A stretch of 17,559 nt of DNA, from contig VGJA01000006.1 of assembly GCA_016867655.1 (NCBI GenBank), positions 1 through 17,559 on the forward strand. The letters are read 5' to 3'. Each line of letters begins with the position of its first letter. Positions within the stretch are counted from its first letter, which is position 1. This DNA comes from Candidatus Altarchaeales archaeon. Its GTDB lineage: Archaea; Altiarchaeota; Altiarchaeia; IMC4; SCGC-AAA252-I15. Under the pieces are notes generated by a model, which searched no databases, was not told the DNA's origin, and worked only from the letters and a program-made list of their open reading frames with translations. Positions 6,398-13,989 of the stretch are shown piece after piece. Position numbers and translations under genes: made by a program.

Positions 6398-7549
6398 ATG
6401 GACAGGAAGGTCGTCTGGAAACAACTTGATTCTTATGATTTATCCAAGATTAAGGTTGGCGTTCTAGCTTCTCACAGCGCTTTAGATGTTGCTGACGGCG
6501 CTGTTGAGGAAGGTTTTAGGAGCGTTTTATACTGCAAGAAGGGCAGGGAGAGGACTTACGTAAACTACTTCAAGTCCAAGCGCGTTGGAAGCAAAGTTGA
6601 AAGAGGTTGCGTGGACGAGGTTATAGTTTATGATGACTTCAAGCAGATGGCTTCCAATGCTGAACAGGAAAAGATGCTGAAAGATAATGTTTTGTTCATT
6701 CCGAACCGCTCTTTCACATCTTACATCGACGTGGATTACATTGAAAACGAGTTTAAGGTTCCGCTTGTAGGCTCTAGAAATTTGCTTGCAAGCGAAGAAC
6801 GCGGGAAGGAGAAAGACTATTATTGGCTTCTGGAGAAAGCTGGCCTGCCTTACCCGAAGAAAGTTGAAAGTCCGGAAAAGATTGACAAACTGGTTATTGT
6901 TAAACTGCATCACGCAAAGAAAAAGCTTGAAAGAGGATTCTTCACAGCAAGCTCGTTCAAGGAATACCAGGAGAAAAGCAGCGCGCTATTGAAGCAGAGA
7001 GTGATAGATGATGAATCGCTGCAGAACGCAAGAATTGAGGAATACATAATAGGCCCGGTGTTCAACCTGGATTTCTTCTACAGCCCGGTTGAAGAAGAAT
7101 TAAGCAAGATTGAACTTCTTGGAGTAGACTGGAGGTTTGAAACAAGCTTGGACGGGCATGTAAGACTTCCTGCAGTTCAGCAAGTCACGTTAAGTGAAAG
7201 CCAAAAGATTCCAGAGTACACGGTCTGCGGCCACAACTCGGCAACCTTGAGAGAGTCACTGCTTGAAAACGCGTTCAACCTGGCTGAAAAATACGTCAAA
7301 GCAACTCAAGAACACTATAAACCAGGCATCATCGGCGCATTCTGCCTGCAGACTTGCGTTGACAAAGACCTTAAATTCCACATCTATGACGTAGCTCCGA
7401 GAATCGGAGGGGGAACGAACGTGCACATGGGCGTCGGCCACGCCTATGGAAACGCATTATGGAGGAAGCCAATGAGCACCGGCAGGAGAACAGCGCTTGA
7501 AATAAAAAGAGCTATAGAAAAAGATAAGTTAAAGGAGATAGTAACATAA
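6398..7549 (+). CDS. PurP-like ATP-grasp paralogue with altered ATP loop
   Basis: Homologue of formate-dependent FAICAR synthetase (PurP), which formylates AICAR with ATP and formate. The 383 residues share the PurP layout with the next gene: an opening VGVLASHSALDVADGA, PLVGSRN, IEEYIIGPVFNLDFFYSP, a late DVAPRIGGGTN and the shared ending KPMSTGRR. The glycine-rich ATP loop, FPGAKGGKGYF in the neighbour, is here HHAKKKLERGFF (171-182): the glycines are gone and lysines inserted. It therefore likely binds ATP differently, has another substrate, or acts as a partner of the second copy. Diverged extra PurP copies of unsettled function are known in archaea. A T-rich TATA-like run at 6369-6375 is at the right distance for leaderless transcription. 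Only eight bases separate it from the next purP. Confidence 0.85.
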   Translation: MDRKVVWKQLDSYDLSKIKVGVLASHSALDVADGAVEEGFRSVLYCKKGRERTYVNYFKSKRVGSKVERGCVDEVIVYDDFKQMASNAEQEKMLKDNVLFIPNRSFTSYIDVDYIENEFKVPLVGSRNLLASEERGKEKDYYWLLEKAGLPYPKKVESPEKIDKLVIVKLHHAKKKLERGFFTASSFKEYQEKSSALLKQRVIDDESLQNARIEEYIIGPVFNLDFFYSPVEEELSKIELLGVDWRFETSLDGHVRLPAVQQVTLSESQKIPEYTVCGHNSATLRESLLENAFNLAEKYVKATQEHYKPGIIGAFCLQTCVDKDLKFHIYDVAPRIGGGTNVHMGVGHAYGNALWRKPMSTGRRTALEIKRAIEKDKLKEIVT

Positions 7550-7557
7550 AGAAAAAA

Positions 7558-8622
7558 ATGATTCAAAAAGAGGAGATAAATCAAACGCTAAGGAAGTACG
7601 ACAAAAAGAAAGTTACAATCGCAACCATAGGAAGCCACAGCGCCCTGCAAATACTGAAAGGGGCGAAAGATGAAGGCTTCAAGACAATAGTCATCAGCAG
7701 GAAAGACCAGGCAATAGTATACGACCAATTCAACGTAGGGGATGAAAAGATTGTCATAGACGATTACAAAGACATTTTAGATGAAAAAATCCAGGAAAAA
7801 CTGATTGATAAGAACGTCATACTTATTCCGCATGGTTCTTTTGTTGAATATGTCGGCGCTAAAAACATTGAAGACAAAATAAAGATTCCGATGTTTGGAA
7901 ACCGCCTCGTGTTGAAGTGGGAGTCAAACCGCGACAAGCAAAGAGACTGGTTAATCAAAGCTGGAATAAAAATGCCTAAAAAATTCTCAAGCCCGGAAGA
8001 GATAGACAGGCTTGTGATGGTCAAATTCCCAGGAGCTAAAGGAGGCAAAGGATACTTCCTGGCAAAAAACAAGAAGGAATTCAACGCAAAAATGAAGAAG
8101 CATGAAAGAAAAGGGGAAGAATACTCAATACAAGAATACGTCATTGGGACATTGATGTACCCGCACTACTTCCATTCTCCGCTTGAAAGCAGGACAGAAA
8201 TGCTAAGCATGGACATCAGATATGAATCAAACATTGATGGTTTGACTAGGATACCAAGTGCGATAGTTAGCGGCTACAAGGTGGATCCGAGTTATGTCGT
8301 CACTGGGAACATACCAATAGTTGCCAGGGAATCCCTGCTCCCCCAAGTGCTGGAAATGGGTATGAACGTCGTTGAGACTTCAAAAAAGCTGTTTCCGCTA
8401 GGCCTTGTCGGACCGTTCTGCATTGAATCAGTCTGCACCAAGGACTTGGAGATAACGGTTTTCGAGATTTCAGCGAGAATTGTGGCTGGCACGAATTTGT
8501 ACATAAACGGCTCGCCGTACTCACAAATCTTGTACAAGGAGCCGATGAGTACTGGTAGGAGGATTGCAAGGGAGATAAAAAGCGCGTTGAAGAGAGGTAG
8601 GATAGAGGATATTGTATATTAA
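7558..8622 (+). CDS. purP: 5-formaminoimidazole-4-carboxamide ribonucleotide synthetase (FAICAR synthetase)
   Basis: Archaeal enzyme that formylates AICAR using formate and ATP, the folate-independent route to FAICAR. The 354 residues keep the family's features: IATIGSHSALQILKGAKDEGF near the N-terminus, PMFGNR, the glycine-rich ATP-grasp loop FPGAKGGKGYF at 157-167, IQEYVIGTLMYPHYFHSP, the late EISARIVAGTN with acidic and asparagine ligands, and KEPMSTGRRIAREI. It begins eight bases past the first paralogue; a possible binding site AAGGAGA lies in that gene's last codons. Together they form a two-gene plus-strand operon divergent from glyA. Its activity duplicates the transformylase half of the PurH encoded nearby, so the cell may choose between formate and formyl-THF as the C1 donor. 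Confidence 0.92.
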   Translation: MIQKEEINQTLRKYDKKKVTIATIGSHSALQILKGAKDEGFKTIVISRKDQAIVYDQFNVGDEKIVIDDYKDILDEKIQEKLIDKNVILIPHGSFVEYVGAKNIEDKIKIPMFGNRLVLKWESNRDKQRDWLIKAGIKMPKKFSSPEEIDRLVMVKFPGAKGGKGYFLAKNKKEFNAKMKKHERKGEEYSIQEYVIGTLMYPHYFHSPLESRTEMLSMDIRYESNIDGLTRIPSAIVSGYKVDPSYVVTGNIPIVARESLLPQVLEMGMNVVETSKKLFPLGLVGPFCIESVCTKDLEITVFEISARIVAGTNLYINGSPYSQILYKEPMSTGRRIAREIKSALKRGRIEDIVY

Positions 8623-8667
8623 ACGACATATATGGGTTGTTTTTAGTGGTGTTTTGATTGTAATTCG

Positions 8668-8676
8668 TTTATATAG
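8668..8676 (+). promoter_or_regulatory. TATA-like box for the 8737 operon
   Basis: TTTATATAG, about 65 bases before the ATG at 8737, would give a leader of about 40 bases that contains the GAGGTGA ribosome binding site at 8720-8726. A second AT-rich match at 8687-8696 is closer to the gene and is an alternative. Confidence 0.35.
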
Positions 8677-8736
8677 AGTAGTTCAGATATATTATAGGAA
8701 ATACTTTAAACCTAAAAAAGAGGTGAACAAAAAAAG

Positions 8737-9000
8737 ATGACAGCAGCAACTGCTCCTGGGGGGGTGAACCCAGATAGGGTTGGAATACAAATGGATGTTT
8801 TAGATAACATAATAAGCGACTTGAACGATAACCTAGAACTGCAGAAAATCTTCGGAGTTCCGGTATCAAGAGGCCTTGTTGTAGTGGCAGACAGCAACGA
8901 CCTCAGGATAGAGGAGGCAGGTAGGGTTCCCCTGACTGAAGAGCAAAGCAAACGTTTTTTGGAAATATTGGATGAAGTGATAAAGTCTAATGCAATATAA
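8737..9000 (+). CDS. Small uncharacterised protein preceding the DUF167 gene
   Basis: 87 residues, not recognised. A flexible start (MTAATAPGGVNPDRVG) is followed by an amphipathic helix (MDVLDNIISDLNDNLELQKIFG), a hydrophobic strand (GLVVVAD) and a C-terminal helix (EEQSKRFLEILDEVIKSN). It looks like a compact soluble protein with no metal-binding cysteines and no membrane segment. The start is well supported by a strong ribosome binding site GAGGTGA ten bases before the ATG. Its last 11 bases overlap the start of the DUF167 gene, so the two are translationally coupled. The long open frame on the opposite strand (8712-8951) lacks such support. Confidence 0.8.
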   Translation: MTAATAPGGVNPDRVGIQMDVLDNIISDLNDNLELQKIFGVPVSRGLVVVADSNDLRIEEAGRVPLTEEQSKRFLEILDEVIKSNAI

Positions 9001-9298
9001 ACTTTCCGATGCAGTCAAAAGCAGCGGCAAAGGCGTTTTAATAGACATTCACGTTATCTCACAATCAAAGAAAACCACTCTGGACTACAATAGTTGGGAG
9101 CCTAGGGTGAGGATAAAAGTCAAAAGCCCTCTGGTAAAAGGGAGGGCAAACGAGGAAATAACAGCATTTTTCAAGAAACTGTTCGGAAGCTGTGAGATAA
9201 CCTCTGGATTTCTATCGCCTAGAAAAACCCTGTTTTTGAAGGACTGCGTTTCATTAGAGGTGATAAAAAAACTTGAGGAATGCCTGAAAAAGGCTTAA
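8990..9298 (+). CDS. DUF167 / UPF0235 (YggU-like) family protein
   Basis: Small widespread family without an agreed function. The 102 residues show the family core: a strand pair ending in PRVRIKVKSPLVKGRANEEI, a helix (TAFFKKLFG), then SCEITSGFLSPRKTLFL, which matches the usual G-x-x-S-R-x-K-x-V/L pattern, and a closing helix. The N-terminal approximately 30 residues are longer than in the shortest members. The ATG overlaps the preceding small gene by 11 bases. The next gene, dnaG, lies 172 bases downstream with its own promoter, so these two form a separate operon. Confidence 0.82.
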   Translation: MQYKLSDAVKSSGKGVLIDIHVISQSKKTTLDYNSWEPRVRIKVKSPLVKGRANEEITAFFKKLFGSCEITSGFLSPRKTLFLKDCVSLEVIKKLEECLKKA

Positions 9299-9470
9299 AA
9301 AGCATTTAAATACGAAATACGTAAAGATACGAAGATAAGTTTACTCTAATCATGTCAAAAAAACACTTTCATATCAATCACACGAATGCTGGGATAGACG
9401 ATAGATAGGTCTGATTTTTGACTTGAGTTGGTAGTAGGCTTGTTCTTCAGATTAAATGAGGTGATTTAAG
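9299..9470 (+). promoter_or_regulatory. dnaG promoter and long leader
   Basis: A TATA-like box ATTTAAATA lies at 9304-9312, and GAGGTGAT at 9458-9465 is the ribosome binding site five bases before the dnaG ATG. If that TATA is used, the leader is about 130 bases, long for an archaeal gene. Just after the box ATACG occurs three times, at 9310-9314, 9317-9321 and 9327-9331. No recognised riboswitch, C/D box RNA or convincing small gene was seen in it. Confidence 0.5.
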
Positions 9471-10631
9471 ATGGCTAAAGCGCCAGCGGATACAGTAAAA
9501 TACAACATATATGCGGAAATAACAATAGATGGGGTTGTAGAACAACCAGATGTCGTGGGGGCAATTTTCGGACAGTCTGAAGGGCTCTTGGGGGAAGACC
9601 TCGAGCTGAGAGACCTCCAGAAGACAGGCAGGATTGGAAGAATAGAAGTTGACATAAAGTCCAAAGTGGGCAAGTCTGTGGGAACGATTTTAGTGCCTTC
9701 AAGCTTGGACATGGCTGAAACGGCAATAATTGCGTCTGCCATAGAGATGGTTGATAGAGTTGGGCCGTGCAACGCTAGGATAAAAGTCCTTAAGGTGGAG
9801 GATGCAAGGTCTTCAAAGAGAAAACAAATGCTTGAAAGGGCTAAAGACATATTAAAGAGGGTTATGGATGAGCAGATTCCAGAAAGCGACGAGCTGATTG
9901 AAGACATAAGGAAGTCAGTCCAGTTGAGTGAAATCACTTCTTACAAAGGATTGCCCGCAGGCCCGGCAGTAGAAACTGCTGAGAGCATAATCTTGGTTGA
10001 AGGAAGAGCAGACGTCCTAAACTTGTTGAAATACGGAATAAAGAATGCTGTTGCAGTCGGCGGCACAAACATACCTAAGATGATAGTTGACTTGAGCAAG
10101 AGTAAGACAACCATAGCTTTCTTGGATGGAGACAGAGGAGGGGATATAATACTGAACGAACTGGAGCAGGTCACTGACATAGACTATGTCACAAGAGCCC
10201 CAAAAGGCAAGGAAGTTGAAGACCTTGGCAAGAAAGAGGTCATAATGGCCTTGAGGAAGAAAATCCCTGTCAAAGACGTTAAGATAAAGGGGGGTGAGGA
10301 GGAAAATCCAACTCCAAGGATATCCTCAAGCGTTGATGAGGGAAGACTTTTGGATGAGTTGAAGTCCATCAAGGGAAAGCTGACTGCAAAGCTGTTTGAC
10401 CAGAAATTCGGCTTCATAACAGAAATCGAAATAAAGGACTTAATAACAGCATTGAGGGATGTGCAGCCGACTTACGTGGTGTTTGATGGAATAATCACAC
10501 AAAGGCTGATAGACAGCGCTGCCAGAAGCGGAGTATCCTACCTCGTTGGCATAAACAAGGCCACTGACATAACAAGCAATAGGAGGATTAACCTGCTTAC
10601 GGAACAAGACAGATCTATAACACCAGTATAA
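9471..10631 (+). CDS. dnaG: Archaeal DnaG-type primase
   Basis: Archaeal DnaG is a TOPRIM-domain protein linked to RNA priming and to the exosome, where it helps bind poly(A)-rich RNA. The 386 residues follow the archaeal family: an N-terminal region opening VKYNIYAEITIDGVVEQPDVVGAIFGQ, a GRIGRIEV segment, and the TOPRIM core with the glutamate motif IILVEGRADVLNLL and the acidic pair in AFLDGDRGGD. The C-terminal region has FGFITEIEI and ends INLLTEQDRSITPV. The usual bacterial N-terminal zinc-binding domain is absent, as expected. An ideal ribosome binding site sits five bases before the ATG. The gene has its own promoter and is followed by a terminator-like hairpin, so it is probably monocistronic. 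It is convergent with kamA. Confidence 0.96.
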   Translation: MAKAPADTVKYNIYAEITIDGVVEQPDVVGAIFGQSEGLLGEDLELRDLQKTGRIGRIEVDIKSKVGKSVGTILVPSSLDMAETAIIASAIEMVDRVGPCNARIKVLKVEDARSSKRKQMLERAKDILKRVMDEQIPESDELIEDIRKSVQLSEITSYKGLPAGPAVETAESIILVEGRADVLNLLKYGIKNAVAVGGTNIPKMIVDLSKSKTTIAFLDGDRGGDIILNELEQVTDIDYVTRAPKGKEVEDLGKKEVIMALRKKIPVKDVKIKGGEEENPTPRISSSVDEGRLLDELKSIKGKLTAKLFDQKFGFITEIEIKDLITALRDVQPTYVVFDGIITQRLIDSAARSGVSYLVGINKATDITSNRRINLLTEQDRSITPV

Positions 10632-10640
10632 AGGAATTAT

Positions 10641-10669
10641 GAGGGGTCACGCAAGGCCCCCTCTTTTTT
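10641..10669 (+). terminator. Terminator-like hairpin after dnaG
   Basis: GAGGGG (10641-10646) pairs with CCCCTC (10658-10663) around a short loop and is followed directly by six T. It begins nine bases past the dnaG stop. On the other strand there is no T run, so it serves dnaG rather than the convergent kamA. Archaea usually terminate at T runs alone, so the stem may add stability. Confidence 0.65.
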
Positions 10670-10707
10670 ATTTATTCAACTCCACTAAAGCAAGACACTA
10701 TTATGGA

Positions 10708-11892
10708 CTATTCTCCAGTCTCAGGGTAGGTATAGTTCTTCCCTGCATAGTTTCTCAGAACAATCTCCTTCTCATTCTTCTCAACCACATAATCAGGCTG
10801 CACTGGAATCTTACCGCCTCCACCTGGAGCGTCTACCACATAATGAGGCACTGCAAGCCCTGAAGTATGCCCCCTTAAAGCAGAAATCACTTCCAAACCC
10901 TTACTTATTTTAGTCCTAAAGTGATTCACACCCCTCGCCAAATCACACTGGTAAATGTAGTAAGGCTTGACTCTCATTTTAAGGAGTTTGTGCATCAACT
11001 CCTTCATAACCTTTGGGCTGTCGTTCACTCCCTTGAGCAGGACAGTCTGACAGCCAAGGGGTATCCCGGCGTCAGCCAGCATTTCGCATGCTTCCATGCT
11101 TTCAGGAGTTATTTCGTCTGGATGATTAAAGTGAATGTTGATGTACAGAGGATGGTACTTCTTCAGCATGTTGCACAATTCAGGAGTTACCCTCTGCGGC
11201 AGAGCGCAAGGTATTCTGGTTCCGATACGTATCACCTCAATGTGAGAGATCTTCCTCAACTGCCTCAATATGAACTCCAGCATACCATCCTTAAGTAGTA
11301 ATGGATCGCCGCCAGAGAGGATCACATCCCTAATCTTCGGATGGGCGCGGATGTAGTTTATACCCTGCATTATCTGCTCTTTAGTTATTCTCTTTGCTGG
11401 GTCGCCAACCTTCCTCTTTCTAGTGCAAAACCTGCAATACATCGCACATTGGTTTGAAATCAAAAGCAATACGCGATCTGGATACCTATGCGTGAGCCCT
11501 GGAACCGGACTATCCTTATCTTCGTGTAATGGGTCTTCCATGCCAATGGGATCGGTCAGCTCCCTAAGGTCTGGAACGCACTGACGCCATATCGGGTCGT
11601 CCTTCTCTTTTATTAGACCTAGGTAGTATGGATTTATCCTTAGAGGATACTTTTTGACAACCTCTTCCAACTCAGACAAATTTGTGTTCAGTTTTAGAGA
11701 AAGCTCCTCAATCGTGTTTATGCTCTTGCTTAGAAGCTCCTGCCACTCCTCTTTGATGACAACCTCCCCCTTGCTGTCAATGTGTATCTTCCTCGGCTTT
11801 GACTTAAAATCAACAGATTTAGGCTCAAAGTCAGACGCTTCATCTATCTTTCCGAGTATTTGTATGTAAGGTTCCTTAAGATCTTCCTTCAT
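10708..11892 (-). CDS. kamA: Lysine 2,3-aminomutase, radical SAM
   Basis: Radical-SAM and PLP enzyme that moves the lysine alpha-amino group to C3, making beta-lysine. The 394 residues contain the cluster motif C149-AMY-C153-RF-C156. Relative to the clostridial enzyme there is a constant offset of 24: Asp317 (YQCDL) and Asp354 (VVDAPGG) match the two Asp that hold the lysine side-chain amine, and Lys361 in PGGGGK matches the PLP lysine. Glutamate mutases differ at those Asp positions, so lysine is the likely substrate. The C-terminus is shorter than in the clostridial enzyme, which may affect oligomer contacts. It follows two ATP-grasp genes by 43 bases on the same strand. No AblB acetyltransferase is nearby, so the product may not be the common N-acetyl-beta-lysine osmolyte. 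Confidence 0.93.
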   Translation of the reverse strand: MKEDLKEPYIQILGKIDEASDFEPKSVDFKSKPRKIHIDSKGEVVIKEEWQELLSKSINTIEELSLKLNTNLSELEEVVKKYPLRINPYYLGLIKEKDDPIWRQCVPDLRELTDPIGMEDPLHEDKDSPVPGLTHRYPDRVLLLISNQCAMYCRFCTRKRKVGDPAKRITKEQIMQGINYIRAHPKIRDVILSGGDPLLLKDGMLEFILRQLRKISHIEVIRIGTRIPCALPQRVTPELCNMLKKYHPLYINIHFNHPDEITPESMEACEMLADAGIPLGCQTVLLKGVNDSPKVMKELMHKLLKMRVKPYYIYQCDLARGVNHFRTKISKGLEVISALRGHTSGLAVPHYVVDAPGGGGKIPVQPDYVVEKNEKEIVLRNYAGKNYTYPETGE

Positions 11893-11935
11893 GTTTTATA
11901 GTTATTAAATAATATTGTAGTCTATGTTTATTAAT

Positions 11936-12931
11936 CTATCTTTTTTCTCCAGACTTCATTCTCTCAACAGCAGAATTAATTATTTTCCCAATCAACTGTG
12001 TGTAAGAGATTCCTGCCTTAGAAGCCATGTTGGCCAGGCCTGCACTCTGGCTTATATCTGGATTGGGGTTGACTTCAAGCACAAAAGGCCTTCCAAAACA
12101 GTCAACCCTGAAATCAACCCTACCATAGTCCCTACAACCCATCAATTTGTAGGACTTCAAAGCAAGTTCAACAAGTCTTTTATCCAACTTCTTAGATACC
12201 TTAGCCGGACAGTTTGGTTTTGTGCCATCATAAGACTCATGCTCTACAACCCATTTAGCCTCATAGCTACATATTTTGTTCATATCTGCAGGCAGATTAA
12301 ACATTATTTCTGAAAGCGGTAAAACCAACGGCTTCTCATTGCCAAGTATACCAACATTCAACTCCCTCCCATCAATATACTCCTCAACTAGTATAGGTTG
12401 CTTGTGTTTGGATAATAATTCAAAGATCTTTGACTTCAGTTTGTTTTTTTTGCGTATTACTGAGTCATTGTGAATTCCAATACTTGCATCTTCCCTTGAA
12501 GGCTTCACTATCAATGGAAACTTCAAGTTTTTGTCTAACTTCTCACTACCTGTTTCAAATATCTGAGATTGAGGAGTAGGGATTTTGTGATATGAGAGTA
12601 TCTGCTTGGTCTTATACTTGTCTAAACACAATGCAAGACTGAAATAATCCGAGCCAGTGTGAGGTATTCCAAGTATATCCAACAAGGCAGGGACATGGGG
12701 TTCCAAATACGATTTTCCAAAAAACCCGTCATCACACAAGTTGAACGCAATATCAAAGTGGTTATTAAGCAATTTTTTTAAATCCTCTGGATTTATCACC
12801 TCAACCACATGACCCAACTCTTTAAGAGAGTTTGACACAGCCCTTACCATCTCAAGACCTGAACGACCTATCAAATCATCTACCTTAAATTCGTCTGTGG
12901 TTGCTTTTCTGAACAACAAAGCTACTTTCAT
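11936..12931 (-). CDS. D-Ala-D-Ala-ligase-like ATP-grasp enzyme (second of pair)
   Basis: ATP-grasp ligase of the COG1181 type, expected to activate a carboxylate as acyl phosphate and join it to an amine. The 331 residues show the three domains: an N-terminal Rossmann-like part ending GIPHTGSDYFSLALCLDK, then IVKPSREDASIGI (ATP loop), VEEYIDGRELNVGILG (adenine and ribose side), and the Mg-binding YGRVDFRVD and LEVNPNPD. The family's usual GSS in the ATP loop is replaced by DAS. The N-terminal region lacks a recognisable HGxxGEDG-type motif, so it is unlikely to be a true D-Ala ligase. Its ATG overlaps the upstream ligase's TGA by four bases (ATGA), and kamA follows by 43 bases. Substrate unknown; beta-lysine is a reasonable guess from context only. 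Confidence 0.85.
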   Translation of the reverse strand: MKVALLFRKATTDEFKVDDLIGRSGLEMVRAVSNSLKELGHVVEVINPEDLKKLLNNHFDIAFNLCDDGFFGKSYLEPHVPALLDILGIPHTGSDYFSLALCLDKYKTKQILSYHKIPTPQSQIFETGSEKLDKNLKFPLIVKPSREDASIGIHNDSVIRKKNKLKSKIFELLSKHKQPILVEEYIDGRELNVGILGNEKPLVLPLSEIMFNLPADMNKICSYEAKWVVEHESYDGTKPNCPAKVSKKLDKRLVELALKSYKLMGCRDYGRVDFRVDCFGRPFVLEVNPNPDISQSAGLANMASKAGISYTQLIGKIINSAVERMKSGEKR

Positions 12932-13935
12932 TTTAGCTTACATCTCACCATAGCCTCATCCAGCACGCTAAGTATCATTTCATTGTAACCTAAACCTGCC
13001 GTTCTAGCCGCTTTTGGGAAGCGGGAGTTGCATTTTGGGTCTGGAATAACCCCTGGAAGAGCATTAACCTCAAGCACGTTTGGAACACCTTTTAAGTCCA
13101 ACCTTAGGTCAAGCCTAGCCCAATCACGACAGTCTAAGGCATTATAGGCTTTCAAAGAGATCTCTCTTATCGTTTTTTCCATTTTTTTAGTTATTCTCGC
13201 AGGGCACACCAAACAATCCAATGGTTTCTTCGGGTCATCCCAAACCCACTTAGCCTCATATGAGTCTATTTTATTCACTCCAGGCGGTAGGTCATCGAAC
13301 AACACTTCTACTATTGGAAGAACCCAGGGATTTTTGTTTCCGATTATCGCCACAGTAAACTCCCTACCAGATAGAAACTGTTCAACCAAAACCGGTTGCG
13401 AGTAAAGACTAAGCGTTTCATTAATCCTTTCATAAAGCTCCTTTTTGTTTTTAACAACAGAATTATCCCTAATTCCCTTACTTGAGCCCTCCCTTATTGG
13501 CTTAACTATCAAAGGAAACTTCAAAATATTGATTAATTTTTCTTTTCCTGTTTTGAACACCTGAAACTTAGGGGTAGGTATTTTATTGTACAATAGAATT
13601 TCTTTTGTCTTGGCTTTGTCCAAAGTCAAGGCAAGAGTCAACGGGCCTGAACCACTGTAAGGCACACCAAACATCTCACAGATAATCGGCACCTGCGACT
13701 CCCTGCTCTCACCCCTAATACCCTCAGCTATGTTGAAAATTATGTCGACGCTGTTTGATTTTATTTTTTCAAAAATATCCTCCTTAGCTTCCATCATCAC
13801 CACTCTATGCCCACCAGATGCAATCGCGTCTCTTATTGCATTGATTGTTGCTGGCTCGTCAAATTCAGCATAAAAATCTTCTGGCATATCAGAAGGTGTT
13901 TTTTTCTTAGAATTGTATGTAAAACCGACAATCAT
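12928..13935 (-). CDS. D-Ala-D-Ala-ligase-like ATP-grasp enzyme (first of pair)
   Basis: Closely related to the gene it overlaps but not a copy. The 335 residues include AEFDEPATINAI near the N-terminus, typical of a Ddl-like group apart from true cell-wall Ddl, then FNIAEGIRGESRESQVP, GVPYSGSGPLTLALTLDK, the ATP loop IVKPIREGSSKGI, VEQFLSGREFTVAIIG and the Mg-binding WARLDLRLD and LEVNALPGV. All ATP-grasp ligands look intact. I chose the ATG at 13935 because GTGAT, complementary to the 16S tail, sits five bases before it; an in-frame TTG at 13941 would add two residues. It is first of a three-gene minus-strand operon with the second ligase and kamA. No peptidoglycan genes are in view, so a wall role is unsupported. 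Confidence 0.86.
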   Translation of the reverse strand: MIVGFTYNSKKKTPSDMPEDFYAEFDEPATINAIRDAIASGGHRVVMMEAKEDIFEKIKSNSVDIIFNIAEGIRGESRESQVPIICEMFGVPYSGSGPLTLALTLDKAKTKEILLYNKIPTPKFQVFKTGKEKLINILKFPLIVKPIREGSSKGIRDNSVVKNKKELYERINETLSLYSQPVLVEQFLSGREFTVAIIGNKNPWVLPIVEVLFDDLPPGVNKIDSYEAKWVWDDPKKPLDCLVCPARITKKMEKTIREISLKAYNALDCRDWARLDLRLDLKGVPNVLEVNALPGVIPDPKCNSRFPKAARTAGLGYNEMILSVLDEAMVRCKLK

Positions 13936-13989
13936 TATCAATCACTCGAAAGTTATATTAGAAAGTATATTAGATTATAGAAAAAAAAG

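Noticed and set aside
9352..9396. Possible leader peptide (14 codons from an ATG) before dnaG
   Set aside because: It has no ribosome binding site and no amino-acid bias, and its length is expected by chance.
10639..10863. Plus-strand open frame after dnaG
   Set aside because: It begins inside the terminator-like hairpin and runs antisense through the end of kamA.
12928..13935. True D-alanine-D-alanine ligase for peptidoglycan
   Set aside because: The N-terminus is of the Ddl-like side group, no Mur ligases or peptidoglycan genes are in view, and the partner gene is KamA.
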